Positions 1 to 51,649 of a stretch of 64,000 nt of DNA are shown here, piece by piece. The stretch comes from Linyphia triangularis. Its lineage: Eukaryota; Arthropoda; Arachnida; Araneae; Linyphiidae. The position numbers were made by a program, and so were the translations under genes. The notes under the pieces are model-generated. The model searched no databases, was not told where the DNA came from, and saw nothing but the letters and a program-made list of their open reading frames with translations. Within the stretch, counting starts at the first letter, position 1. Every line of letters starts with the position of its first letter. The stretch is taken from contig OZ021725.1 in assembly GCA_963978545.1 (NCBI GenBank), positions 12,849,197 to 12,913,196 on the forward strand. Reading direction: 5' to 3'.

Positions 1-192
1 AACCAGTTAGAGGGAAAACAGTTTTTGTTGATTTCCCAAAAACAAGCCTTCAGTGACTTATATGATTTCAAAATAAACAATTCAATTAAAGTAATTTACA
101 AAAACAGGATGACTGAAAGGACATTAACAAGTTAATCTATGTCTTAATGAACGATTACATTCTATTTATTTCAAGTAAACAGTGATACAAAC

Positions 193-39208
<39,016 letters not shown>

Positions 39209-39379
39209 CTGGAAAAACACAAAAGAAAATTCTTTTAACACTAAAGAAATGAGAAAAAGAAAGATTGTCACTCTTAAAATAGTAACGAAAATTATCTGGC
39301 TTTTATTTCCATGTGCTCCTGAAGATATTTGAAAAAAATCCCAAATCCATAATTGTGCTGAAAAAATTAGCCATCAAAA

Positions 39380-39605
39380 ACAAAGCTTTTGCTGTAAATC
39401 CTTTATATTGCATGCAATTACAACTTAAGCGATGTTGAACTCGGATCCAGTTTTCATAGTGTTTTACCACTACGAAGAAAAATCAATTCGAAACTATTTA
39501 CTAACTTTTTTTAATGCCCTCAAAAATTGATTGAATGCATTGTTAACCACAACGAATCGATTTGCCAAGTTTTAAATGCGATTGGATGACGGTAAGTGGG
39601 TTAAT
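39380..39605 (+). repeat. Interspersed repeat R1, diverged copy
   Basis: Contains TTGAATGCATTGTTAACCAC, then CGATTTGCCAAGTTTTAAAT and GATTGGATGACGGTAAGTGG, in the R1 order. Confidence 0.6.
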
Positions 39606-39739
39606 TAGTCAATCTTAACAATGTGGAAGGTTTTAATAATTAAATATCGCAGAATCGTGCATGTTTGAATTAAGCTTGGTATCTGGATAATAGAAAGTGA
39701 GTATAAGCAGATAAGTCTGAAGTAGGACAATAGAAACGT

Positions 39740-41372
39740 ATGTAAAAGCGACCTTTTAGTACAAAACCCAATACTTGATAGAAAGCATTGTTATCGACAA
39801 CGAGCGTATTTGCCAAGTTTCAGCTCGACTGGATGGGTTTATTAGTAATTCGAATTGCAAATAGAAGAGTGAAAAAGCGGTTTTTAGTGACAGTGACAGC
39901 CTCCAAAACTTGATAGAATGCAAGGCTGTAGCCAGGATTTTTTTTCGGGTGGGGGGTTAAGGTGGAAGATTTAAGTTGCAGTTTTGCAACCACTCAAAGC
40001 AGATTTTTTTCATTTTTGATTTTATCTCATTAAGCAAGAGACTCAAATTCATATTGCATTGATGACCGGTATAATAATTATTCAGGTCATCGATGTAATA
40101 TGAGTTTAAGTCTCTCGATTTAAAATTATTAATGCAAATACATACAACAATGAAAATATCTTTGAAGACCATGAATTTAAGTTATCTTTTTTAACTGACA
40201 TCTCAAGAAATTGACAAAGATATTCAGAGACCAGGTTGTAGTTATCAATCTGAAGTACTTCAAATAAATAAAGTCGACTATCCAAACTCTAGAAGAGGTT
40301 CGTCCATTCTTTATAACTGGAAATCCGAAATCAAAGAAAGGAAGACATCAAAAATATAAAGATACCCATTAAAAATACATTCGAAAAAGGCCATTATGAA
40401 GGAAATAAAACAATGCCATAAAAAGTCTTAAAGTTTCATTTTCAAATATTACTGTTTACTCATTTTGTTTATATTTTTACAATTGTAATTTTATGATAAG
40501 TATTTTTTATATAAACTGATAACTTTTTGTTACATTTAAGCTTGCATTACATCATCTTGCAAAATTAAGTAATTTATTAATTAAAAAGTCCCATTTGTAC
40601 CGTTAAGTTCAGTTCATGGGCACATATAAAATGTTTCTTTTTTAATTACATGAATTAAAAATTATGATCTTAAAAAATTATGAGTTGAGTTATATTCAGG
40701 TGAATTAACTTTTCCATTTAAGTAGAAAGAAAAAAAGCTGTAAAAGTGAACCACTGTGCTCCCATCTACAACAGGATACGCCGAGAAGTTTTTAAAAAGT
40801 TTTCTACAACTTTTTTGGGGCAAACAGGAATGTCTCGAAATGTGCTTAACTAACTTTTGCACAACTTCGTTTAGAAGGCATAAAATTAAATAATGATGTT
40901 TGCTTACTTCTTTTCATTGTAACGATTGCGAATAATAAATGTTATGATAAATGCTTTCACCAAGCTGAAAAATATCAATCATTGAAAGTTCAGGCACTTC
41001 TTTTCGGAAGGCTTCTTTCTAACCAGATTAAAAACAAAAAATAAGTTTTTCTATGTGACGTCATAGTTAACTTTTTTTTTTTTTATGGTTTTGCAATTTT
41101 GGTGGTCGTCATTGCAAGTTTGTTTGTTTTCTTGGATTCAAGAAGGAAAAAAAAGAGAAAAGTAAAGAAGGGGAAGTGGTGAAGAAAGATTTTACACAAT
41201 TTCGGGGGGGGGGGGGTTTGTCCCGGGGGTCCCCCCCCCCTCCCTACGGCCCTGATAGAATGCATTGTCATCGACATCGAATCTATTTGCCAAGTTTCAA
41301 CCTGATCAGATGACGGCTTCCACGGATTTGCCCGGCAAGCCACAAACAAAATCGAAGTTAATATAAAGGATT
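39740..41372 (+). repeat. Interspersed repeat R1 copy split by a hAT-like element
   Basis: The R1 sequence runs to TTGATAGAATG at 39920 and resumes with ATAGAATGCATTGTCATCGA at 41255, continuing to AATATAAAGGATTT near 41372. The 1,334-bp element between is a later insertion. Confidence 0.75.
39921..41254. mobile_element. Non-autonomous hAT-like element with 8-bp target duplication
   Basis: Left end CAAGGCTGTAGCCAGG, right end CCCTACGGCCCTG, with G-rich/C-rich runs just inside each end. ATAGAATG is duplicated exactly at 39913-39920 and 41255-41262. The ends and 8-bp duplication fit hAT. No transposase frame was seen. Confidence 0.85.
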
Positions 41373-41448
41373 TAGAAAGAAAATGTTCTCCCCTAATTTT
41401 TTTTAAATTTCTAAAAAAAAAACAATTTAAGTTAGTATCAATGCCAAC

Positions 41449-41783
41449 CATCGATATAGATAAACAACTGGATAGACTGCTCCATTGTCAATGCAAAAAG
41501 AAAAACGCGCCGGGGATTGCGATGCTGGTGGGATGATTAACCAATCACAGTTCACTTTTATAGTTGGATGGGAATGCGAAAAACCTTGTAAAGTGTTAGA
41601 GTATCGATTTGTTTGCACATTATTACTAATTAAGGTCTACTATTGACATTTCTGCTGTGTACAACCCAAAATTTTATTTTCAATCCTCGGCAATCCGTAT
41701 TTTTTATCCCACCAACTGCATCTGGCAACGGCTTCATTTTCCCAGCGTTAAGCAGTCTGTCCAGTTGTTTATCTATATCGATG
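41449..41783. mobile_element. hAT-like MITE, copy 1
   Basis: Ends CATCGATATAGATAAACAAC and its inverted counterpart form a pair of about 33 bp. Flanks ATGCCAAC (41441-41448) and ATGCCAAT (41784-41791) match in 7 of 8 bases. Length 335 bp. A second copy in opposite orientation lies at 50777. Confidence 0.8.
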
Positions 41784-43010
41784 ATGCCAATAAACGGCAG
41801 TGACAGTGTAACTGGACACAATGTAGCTTCCGAACATTCATCGCCCCAACCTTTTCACTTAACCCTCTTCGGAGATTATCAACAGAACAGACTTAACAAA
41901 GTCAACACCAAAAGGGCAAACCGTCCATAAATCAAATCGATCGCAAGCGAAATGCCTCAACAATAGAAAACAACGCACTTTCGCATGCAAGACACCCGGC
42001 CATCAAAAAGCACACATTGTCTTAGCGCGGCTCCCATAAATCTACAATAACTGCTGCCACTCGCTTTCTCCGTCGGTGGATTAAAGGCCACTTCAGATAT
42101 CAAAAAGGCCACGATTAATACTGGATAATGTGCAAAGCCAGACAAGGCATCAAGAAGGCACCATTAGGCAACAAAGTACTCATCAGAACTATGATCATCC
42201 GATAGGCGAGGTGTGGGCAAACAATAAGTTTCTCGCTTGATTGTTCTTGGGTAATCCCTTTATTAATACCTGCTCAACACGCTGACTTTATGGCTTTGAA
42301 TGCAGATGCGGAGGTCAGCGTCCCTAATGTGAACAGAAGCTAGTTTCATCAGCCTCAATATAAAAGAGCTTGTCAAGACATAAATTAGGAAGATGGCATT
42401 AAAAATCCCACAATGACATCCATCCTAATTCATGCTTCATTGTTATGGAATATTGAATTTCAAAATGAATTCTACAGTATACATTAAGAATAAAGTAATG
42501 TGCGTGGTAACTGTAAACAGATTTTCAGTCGCTACAATGAAGCAATTAATTTCGATAGCGAGAAAATGTTGAAACTTGGTTAAGACAGCAGAGGTTTCAA
42601 GAGAAATTTCACTCGCGTATTTTAAAATATTTGAAATCGATTCCATAACGAAACATTTGATACTTGACGGAAAACAATCAACTATAAAAGAATTCAATGT
42701 GTGATTTTTTTTTTTTTTTTTTTTTTTTTTAAATATGCCTTTAGAATGACGAAAAGAAATAAATGATTTATTTAACGTCGATTTCTACAAAACCGCATAA
42801 AAAGCTTAACTGAATTCCATTACTTTAAGGACACAGTAGCGTGGAAATCTATATACATTTAAATAGATAGAGTTATAAATTACTGCTGATAAAATAAAAT
42901 AAAAGAATCTCATAACTAATTTCTGTTTAAAAAAAAAAAATTTAGAATTTTAACTTTAAAAAAAAATCAAAAAAAAAATATCAGTTGAAAGACAACTAAA
43001 GACACATTTC

Positions 43011-43771
43011 TTTTAAGGGAACTTAGTACCCCTTGTTTTTACAAAACGTTATAAAAGTATCCATTTCCTATTTTTTGCGTGTTTATAATCTTTGAAACTT
43101 TCTTCTGGCAGGCTTATGAGCTGATCCGATAGCTGCAATTGCATAAAAACCATATTTTTATGGAGAATGTAGCATTGACGAAATAGCTCCTTCGATATTT
43201 AGAAAGCATTTTTCTCAGTTCGAGATTTTTGAAGTTCCCACCTCACTCAAAATGCTAAAACTTCAGCAAATATGAATGAAATGGCTTGAAATTTAATTTG
43301 TGCCATTCTAAAGATCTATTTAACAAAAATAGATATGGGTTTTTGAATAAAATTTTAACTTTTTTATTTACAAATTTAAATGCTGAAAAATACTTTTTTT
43401 TACCTATAGGTACAGAAATTATAATTTTTTTTTTTTTTTTCTTTTCCGAAAACTAAATTTTACTTATTTTAAATCCGATGCCTAAAAAGTTGAGAGTATA
43501 TTACTAGGAAAAAAATTTTTAAAAATCAGGAAATTTTTTTGAAAAATGAAAAAAAAAAGATAGAATTTGAAATTTTATGAATTTTTTTTACAAATTTTAA
43601 AAATAAGTTTATGAATTTCTTGAAGAATTTCAAAAATTAGAGCACTATGTGAACTTTTTTTTAATAAAATTTAGTTTTTACTTAGAAATACTTCCAAATA
43701 CGTAAAAATTATAATTTTAAAGGCTTAAATAAAAAATAAAAAAGTTTGAAGTGTACCAAGTCCCCTTTAAA
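43011..43771. mobile_element. Possible MITE with TAAGGGAACTTAGTAC ends
   Basis: TTTTAAGGGAACTTAGTACC on the left is mirrored by GTGTACCAAGTCCCCTTTAA on the right with a few mismatches, 760 bp apart. The interior is very AT-rich with no gene. Confidence 0.45.
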
Positions 43772-44543
43772 AAAGCTTTCATTGGAAATTAAACTTAACC
43801 CCTCCTGGTATATTTAAAAGAAAATACCAACTTTTCTTAAGAAATACAACACTTTTCAAATATATTTCCTTGGCATAACCACACTTTTACGGACTTAAAC
43901 ATAAACGAAATTACAAAACAGACACATACAACCAGACTGTTTAAAATACAAGTTGAGAATACACGAATATCCGACTTGAAGGAAGAAGAGAAGGAGCACC
44001 AACCAAAGAAGAAACACGTTCCGGATTCGTGACTTTCAACCGATTATCCGTGAATTTTCCTGCTTTACAGCCTGACCAGTGTGGCGGAAAAAAACGAATT
44101 CTCAGCAAAAGGGAAAATCATAACATTACGCCGACCATTTCAGAGCAACATTGGTAAAGTCGGAAATACACTGCAAAACGTAGCAGCACACATGCGAGTT
44201 GGGATGGATAACCAAATGAAATTGAAATCAATGATTGCTGTTCTTAATCGTAAATAAATTCGTAAATAATCCAGGATGATGTTGTTTGTCGTATGGGTTC
44301 AATGGTACCACACTCGTAAAAATGAAACATATATTTATTATTGGTTAACAATGTAAAGAACAGAGCGCCAAGGCGAACGTCCGATCTATTTTAATTGCGT
44401 ATACAGAGAGAGAGTTACAGAGGAGGGGAAGGGTTTTTTTATCTTCTTCCCACGCATGCGCGCAGGCACCAGAACACTTATTCGTAATTCCCAACAATAG
44501 CAGCATAATTTTGTACAATGCAATAAATAACTATATGTCTCTT

Positions 44544-44762
44544 CAACTTAACTTGACATCACTAGACGGTAGATCGTCACAGTGCTCATAGGTATCTAAT
44601 CCATTTTGGCGGCGTGAAAGCATAATGCTCGCCAAACCACAACCGTGTAGAGAACAAAAGGCTATAAGGTTTGGCGAGAATTATGTCTTCACTCCGCTAA
44701 AATGGATTAATTGCCTATGAGCACGGTGAAGATCTATCGTCTAGTGATGTCAAGTTAAGTTG
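44544..44762. mobile_element. Fold-back MITE, 219 bp
   Basis: Nearly the whole element is one imperfect palindrome. CAACTTAACTTGACATCACT at the left is mirrored at the right by AGTGATGTCAAGTTAAGTTG. The arms contain GTGCTCATAGG / CCTATGAGCAC and GCTCGCCAAACC / GGTTTGGCGAG. Confidence 0.85.
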
Positions 44763-44879
44763 GAGTTTAGTATAGCAATGACAAACGTGATAAGTAATCC
44801 AAAGAAAGCATCCGCCAAAAAATAGTTACAACTGATGGTAACATTGAGAAAGCTAACAAAGGATTGAAAATAATCTGAC

Positions 44880-45610
44880 CCATAAAAAAAGTTTTTAATA
44901 CAAATCTTTTATATGCATTGCCACTTTTTGTATTCTTTGATACAGCGTTGATTCTGCAAACAGCGTGTGCTTGATGTTGGCATCTAATTTTTAATATTAA
45001 AAACATCTCTATAAGCAAAATATGCGATAAACAACTTTCAAAATTTATTAAGTAAAATTAAATGTGAATGTATGAACTCACGTCCAAATACCTTTTATTT
45101 ATTCTGATTAAAACAGTTTTACTATTTATTTATTAAAAAAAATTTTGACAACAGAAAAGAGTTTCTTCAATGATCGGTTAAATGCTATTTCAGCGCGATT
45201 GGATGATGGCTGGTTGGTTGTTTTCTGATTATCTGGCGCCGTCAGCATCACGAGGACTATAATGCGCCGAAACATTCGTCATTAGACAAGCCAACATACA
45301 TTTACAAACACACATGCCTAAAACGGGACTCGAACCCGCAACCTCGCGGTCTAGAAGCTATACCGTTTGGTCGGCGATTGGATGATGGCAATTTGGTTTA
45401 TTAATATTCCGTAAAAGCGACTTTTTATTGACAGTGAGAGCCACCAAAATTTAATAGAATGCATAGTCCTCGACATCGAATCTATCTGCCAACTTTCAAT
45501 CCGATTGGATGAAGGAAAGGGGGTTAATTAGGAGGCCTCCCCAGATTTGTCCGCCATTGACATACCCAGCCACAAACACACAAAATCGAAGTTAATTTTG
45601 ACGGATTTTT
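44880..45610 (+). repeat. Interspersed repeat R1 copy, split by a SINE
   Basis: Matches 49230-49727 in order (TTGGCATCTAATTTTTAATA; AAACATCTCTATAAGCAAAA; GAGTTTCTTCAATGATCGG). SINE family 1 interrupts it at 45211-45375. Confidence 0.75.
45211..45375 (-). mobile_element. tRNA-derived SINE, family 1, with deletion across box A
   Basis: Same body as the copy at 14868, but about 18 bp covering most of box A are missing. The 14-bp duplication GATTGGATGATGGC lies at 45197-45210 and 45376-45389. Confidence 0.88.
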
Positions 45611-46553
45611 TTTAAAGGGGGGGGGGAGGGGGGAAAGGGGGGGGGGAGAAGAAAAGAAAAAAAAAAGCTTACCGTATCAAGTATTTCTGGGAGACAATAC
45701 AGGATTCGTGTTTGTTTGAGAACAATGAAAAACATGTGGGACGATGCAGACCAGAACGATGTGAAATTTCGCTGGATGCATGAATATAATAAGAAACTAA
45801 AGTTTTATCTGTATTATCCAGTATTATCAGACTTATCATAAATTAAAAAGACGGTGCGGAGGAAAGGCGAAAAAAAAAAAAAGAAGAAAAAAAAAACGGT
45901 CGACTTACATTATCTACTATTTTACACGCCCAAAATGGGCAGCCATACACATAAAGACAATGATAACGTCAGCATCGGATGGGATGATTGACTTTATTCG
46001 GAAGAAAGTCAACCACCCACCTTACAATATCGGAAGAAACTTTCTGGATTTTTGTTAAAACACCAAATTAAATTCCTGATGTCAGAAATAAAAAAAAATT
46101 CTGAATGAGTTCTCCGTATGTGAATGAGTGGCCTTTAGACAAAATATTACTCAACGCGACGTTCCCTTGAAAAAAAAAAAGGACCTTGCGAAATTACACG
46201 GAAGCGTCATTCATAAAACTCAATGTCAATTTTTCATTCGACCTGCGCGGGAAACGGCAAATCTACACAATGAATAGTAGTAACCATCCGAACAGCATAC
46301 AAAATGAACTTACAAAGCGCATACAATTGCACCAATCTGTCATAAGTTCTTCAGAGTAAATAAAAGAAAAAAAGATCGTCAAATAGAGCACTACAGGGTT
46401 ATAATAATACAATCAAAAGTATCTACGGGTCGCTAGAATTAGTTTTTTAATTTTTTATATAAAAAAGTTTCCAACAACACATACCTTTCTATAAACTACA
46501 AAGTTTAATTTACTTTTAGAACAATATTAACCGGGAGGGTCAAAGCACATTAA

Positions 46554-46829
46554 CCCTTGGTTGGTCATGCGGTTGACAAATGTCCCCCACAAAAATTGTT
46601 TATCTTCATCAAGTCCATTTCAATAATAATAAGTTCTAAGTAATTCTTACAAATATTTTTTTAATTTTTACTTTATCCTGTTCAATAATGTGTTTTCAAT
46701 TAAAATACCGACTAACTTTGATATTTGGTCACGAAATTAATGGTAAGCACGAAAATTTTAATTTGGGAGGATATTCGTCCCCCACACGACTAACCACAGG
46801 ACAAAAATTATCGCGCGCCTAACCAAGGG
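46554..46829. mobile_element. piggyBac-like MITE with CCCTTGGTTGG ends
   Basis: TTAA precedes CCCTTGGTTGGTCATGCGG. CGCGCGCCTAACCAAGGG is followed by CTAA (one mismatch to TTAA). The 276-bp interior holds no gene. Confidence 0.65.
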
Positions 46830-47628
46830 CTAAAAATGGAATGATTGTCTTTCACCTGGAACGTATGTCTTGCAGTTGAGGATACAAAGTCAATGTAATA
46901 GACTAAAAATTATTTATTTTAGAATTTGTATTGATTGACTAGATTTGTTCATTGATAAGGATATGTTTTTAAAATACGTGAAGGAGGAGTAAGATACCAA
47001 GGACTCTTTATTCAGTAATTTAATGGAATTTGGTACATCATTTAAAAAAAAAAAATTTAATAGTTTAACATTTTTTTACTTAGTTGGTTATTTTTCTCAT
47101 TTATACAAAATTATGTATAATAGTATAAAACGGTGCAGGACAATAGGCCTTGATTACAAAACTTAGCTCAAAATTATTTTTATATTAATTCCTTTTTGTA
47201 TTTTTTTTTTTTTTTTTTTTAATTTACCGCCCTTAGATTTTGTCATCCTCAGCTATACGGCCGTGCTAAGCACATATGTTGTATCTACAACTTAGCTCAA
47301 TAACATGAAAAAATTGTGTTTAAAGGTTAACAACTTGATGCTAACTTATTGACTGACTTATTAACTTTTTTAACTTTTCCGATACGACCACTAAACTTCA
47401 CCATTATGTTCCGGCAAATTTCAGAGAACCACCTGGGAACAATAACTCGATTCGGTCAAAACATGCAGATACCACATCTGTACGGCAGTCTACCTTTTGC
47501 AGGGACTGCAGTGATTTTTCTAAACAAATTAGGTAAACATTTTAGGAATGATTCTAAAAATTTCAGGGATAATTACTAAAATTTTTAGAGATAGTTCCAG
47601 AAATTTTAAGGATATTTCTTTTAAAGCT

Positions 47629-47808
47629 TGTTGGTTGGTTTGTACGCTCAACGATCAATCTTTATGCACAATGACAGCTAATCAGTCCGGGACCTACAGC
47701 TTAACGTGGATTCCGAACCACAACGAACATCCATGCCTAACCCGGGATTCAAACCCGGCACCTTTGGCATGCGAGGCTAGAGCTCTAACCCCACAGCTAT
47801 CAGATGGG
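47629..47808 (-). mobile_element. tRNA-derived SINE, family 2
   Basis: The minus-strand head has GGGTTAGAGCTCTAGCCTCG (box A region) and CCGGGTTTGAATCC (box B). The 3' end runs into CAAACCAACCAAC. The 12-bp duplication TCTTTTAAAGCT flanks it at 47617-47628 and 47809-47820. Confidence 0.85.
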
Positions 47809-48701
47809 TCTTTTAAAGCTGAAATACGATCGCCAACAAAGACATAATCTTTTCAAAGCAAGTTCCAATATTGGCAAAAAAAAACTGCTATTTTCAAAAA
47901 AGTGAACGTCAAACAACTTTTCAGCAAAACAGTTATATTATTAAAAAAAAAAAAAATTTTAATTAAATAACTCATTTAATTTTTAAGCAACATTCAAAGT
48001 ACTTCAAAAAGAATATATTGCTTCAACTTTAAAACTTAAACAAGAGTTTGGTTACAATTTAAATTTGTTATTTAAGATTTAATAATTAAAATTTCAGAAA
48101 AGCTTTTTTCCTCTGTAGAAATATCCGAGGTTTTTTTTTTTAGAGTTTTGAAGGCAGATCGAGGAATTCGATGCTGTTGGTTTTTTTATTCGGGAATTAT
48201 CGAAAATTTTAAGTACGATTTTAAGAACTTTAGAGAGAAACAAAATTTTTAGGAAAATTATAAATTTCACAGCGAATGCGGCCTTGCCTTCATACCGACT
48301 CCTCATATCTCCGCCCCCTTTGAATGAGATGAAGTATAACAACACGAGAACAACTTCAGAGTATCAGCACATCAAAACAACAAAAAGAGAAAACTATTTC
48401 CGTGAAGCAATCCGCCAACGGTCACGCAACGCAAATTTGTCGGGTCTCTTTTCTTATCTCAACGTTTTATAAGATAGACCGAAATGAATGACAGATATAA
48501 ATACGAACAATTTGTATATGAAAGAAGAAAAAAACTGTCATGCGTTGAGGCGGATATTTGGTCAATGCAGTTTAAGAAATAGGCTGTCAAGTTCATTGAC
48601 AAGAAGAGCCGAAGATAACATCGCGGGGGCGTTGGAAAATCGTCCTGATTGTCATTGGGACTCGTTAAAATATGGACTTGATATCTTGCTTGTTGTTCAA
48701 G

Positions 48702-49128
48702 AGTGGCCACAAAATTCAAGAAAAAAAGTTCCCTGATTTCCCTGACAGATTTCTAAAAAATTCCCTGATTTTAAGGCAAACTTTTTTCCAAATTTCCCCA
48801 ATTTTCTTAGGTTTTCCAGGTGTCTAGATACCCTGATCAAATAGAACATGTATTCTAAAGAGATAATATACAATTTTTTAAAAAATAGTTTTGCGGGTAA
48901 TGAAAAGTTTAAATTATTCCGCAACATTAAACTTCTAATGGCTTAACCACTACAAATCTCCATGTAAATAGCGCCAAAATATGGATGAACGTGCCTTATA
49001 CAATACAAAATTTCCCTGATTTTCATGAAATTTTAAAAAGTTCCCTGACATTTCCCTGATTTTTTCCAGAATCAGAAAGTTCCCTGACATTTCCCTGATT
49101 TCCGGTTTTTCCCGGTTCTATGGCCACT
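48702..49128. mobile_element. MITE with AGTGGCCAC ends, second copy
   Basis: Starts AGTGGCCACAAAATTCAAG and ends GGTTCTATGGCCACT. The interior shows TTCCCTGATTTCCCTGAC-type words and aligns with 14723-15284. Confidence 0.7.
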
Positions 49129-49229
49129 CTGTTGTTATACTGTGGCATTTCTACTGAAAAAGATGCAGATTGGACCCTGACAAATTCATCACTACATACA
49201 AATTATCAAAGGAATGTAATAATAGTATA

Positions 49230-49727
49230 ACCCATAAAAGGTTATTATAAATCCTTTAAATGCATTGCCAATTTTTATTCATTAACAAAGCACCGTTTCT
49301 GTTGCCAGCGTGTGCTTGGTGTGTTGGTATCCGATTTTAAATATTAAAAACATCTCTATCAGCAAAATATGGGATAAACTACTTTTCAAAATTTGTTCGT
49401 TAAAAATTAATTGCATTTATGCACTCGCATCCAAATTTCTTTTACTTATTCTGATTAAAAAAAAAATTATTATTTATTTATTAAAATAATTTTGGCAACA
49501 GGAAAGAGTTTCTTCAATGATCGGTAAAAGGATATTTCAGCACGATTGGATGACGGCAAGTTGGAAGTTCTGTAAATTGATAGAATGCATCGTTATCGAC
49601 ATCGAATCTATCTGGCAAGTTTCAGCTCGATTCGATAATGGAAAGGGGGTTAATTACGCCACCGCAGATTTGCCAGCCATCGACATACACAGCCAACCCT
49701 ACTAACACACAATTAATATAAAAGATT
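49230..49727 (+). repeat. Interspersed repeat R1, longest uninterrupted copy
   Basis: From CCCATAAAAGGTTATTATAA to CACACAATTAATATAAAAGA. It includes TAGAATGCATCGTTATCGAC and ATCTATCTGGCAAGTTTCAG. This is the best copy for building a consensus. Confidence 0.7.
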
Positions 49728-49872
49728 ACCACCTGATCGAACAATTCAAGAAGATTTTTTCCACGTTTAAAAAACTCAACTTTAAAACCCCTTTACAGCA
49801 CGAAAAATTTATCGAGCATTGTACTGATCGGAGCTAGTAGATGTCATTACCAGTAAATGACGGTATGTAGCG

Positions 49873-50058
49873 GCCGACCAAACGGTATAGTGGTTAGCGT
49901 GCTGGCTTCTAGACCGCGAGGTTGTGGGTTCGAGTCCCGTGTTAGGCATGGATGTTTGTAAATGTATGTTGGCTTGTCTAATGACGAATGTTTCGGCGCA
50001 TTATATCCCTCGTATTGCTGACGGCACCAGATAATCTGAATACAACCAACCAACAACA
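49873..50058 (+). mobile_element. tRNA-derived SINE, family 1
   Basis: GCCGACCAAACGGTATAGTG head, box A TAGTGGTTAGCGTGCTGG, box B GGGTTCGAGTCCC, tail of CCAA units. The 10-bp duplication GTATGTAGCG lies at 49863-49872 and 50059-50068. Confidence 0.9.
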
Positions 50059-50776
50059 GTATGTAGCGACTACATATTTTCGCATGTTGATAATGCATCA
50101 AGCCAAAATAAATCGTCGCTATACAGTGATTAATTCAAAATTTAGCAACTTGATACCAAGTACCAGCATGCTATATATCAATTAGTATACATTTTGACAA
50201 ATCCATATAACGTCCTAATTTGTCAAAAACAATAGTCTCAATATAGCGATTAGTATACCTGTGAATTTTATCGATCTGGTACAGACCTTTCCTGTGAAAA
50301 GAATGTATGAATTCAATAAGATTTTTTGGGAATAACCCGTGTTTCAATTATCCTTCCACCGATACATCAAGAAGCACCATAGGAAAACTAATAATTGGTT
50401 CCATTTAGAGTTTTTTAGCCAGATATAACCTCCGACACGTTTCAATTTGACACCAATGCAGCTAAAAATTTGTATCCAAATTTAAATTATATTTTCGTGA
50501 TATTCATTTGTAGACAAGGTTTCACAAGAAGCATATATGCATTTTATTTAAAAATAAAAAAATTAAGCTGGAACAAAAAGCAAAAATGCTGAAGTGGGAC
50601 GAGTTTCTTTATTACACTCATAGCAAGATGTAAATTGTAAAAAAAAAAAAAAATGAGTAAAATTAAATGGGCAAAGATAAAGCTTGTAATAAATAATAAG
50701 TTCTTAAAATGCAAAATCGCACTATTTCACCTAGACACATTACTAAGTTACTAAATGGAATAGCACATCATAATGG

Positions 50777-51088
50777 CATCGATATAAATAAACAACTGGA
50801 TAGACTGCTTAACGCTGGGAAAATGAAGCCGTTGCCAGATGCCGTTGGTGGGATAAAAAAATACGGATTGCCGAGGATTGAAAATAAAATTTTGGGCTGT
50901 ACACTACAGAAATGTCAATAGTAGATCTTAATTAGTAATAGTGCAAAAATATATATACTTTAGCATTTTAAATAGGTTTTTCGCATTTCCATCCAACTAT
51001 AAAAGTGAACTGTGATTGGTTAATCATCCCACCAGCTTCGCAATCTCCGGCGCGTTTTTCTCTTTGCATTGACAATGGAGCAGTCCAA
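50777..51088. mobile_element. hAT-like MITE, copy 2, one end truncated
   Basis: Begins CATCGATATAAATAAACAAC and aligns inversely with 41449-41783. The far end stops after AGCAGTCCAAT, so about 20 bp of its inverted repeat are lost. Confidence 0.75.
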
Positions 51089-51649
51089 TATTTTTCTTTT
51101 CTAAAACAGATCGCGCTAACAGAAAATTCAATCATTTTCAAGTCTTTTCCTAGACTTTGCTGCAGCTTCCAAAGTTCTCATAAATTGCTAGCATTCCTGC
51201 TTCAGCAAGCAGCATACCCTGAGCAGATTGGAAACAATAGCGAGTCATGAGACAGCGAGACCAAACTCAGGATACGCTTTTAGTTTCATAAATCACACAG
51301 GACAAAGGAAATTGGACTACGGGTGGGAAAAACGAGACGGTCGAGCACGAAAACAGTCAAAATGATGGCGGCGCAATTTTCACTTTTTTTTTCCACCAAA
51401 GGATGTCGATCGTGATGCGAGGCCGAATTTTAAAAAATGAACCTTGGGATATGTCGGTGGATTGTTTACAGTTGGCAATTGCATGCGGAGGACTTCATGT
51501 ACGTTAAGTATTTTGACGCGGATAGGGTGGTCTTGTGTGATGACGGAAAGCAAGGTTGTATTTCTGAATGGAATTAATTACTTGGTTAATTTTGCTATTT
51601 TATAAGACGGGTTTAGGTTACGGATCATCAACGAATGCTTTATTTATGG

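Noticed and set aside
41083..41451. 122-codon minus-strand frame with a Pro/Gly-rich centre
   Set aside because: It spans the G/C homopolymer end of the hAT-like element and its target, so it is a chance frame.
51355..51420. ATGATGGCGGCGCAA as a gene start
   Set aside because: The frame stops after about 17 codons with no donor or motif support.
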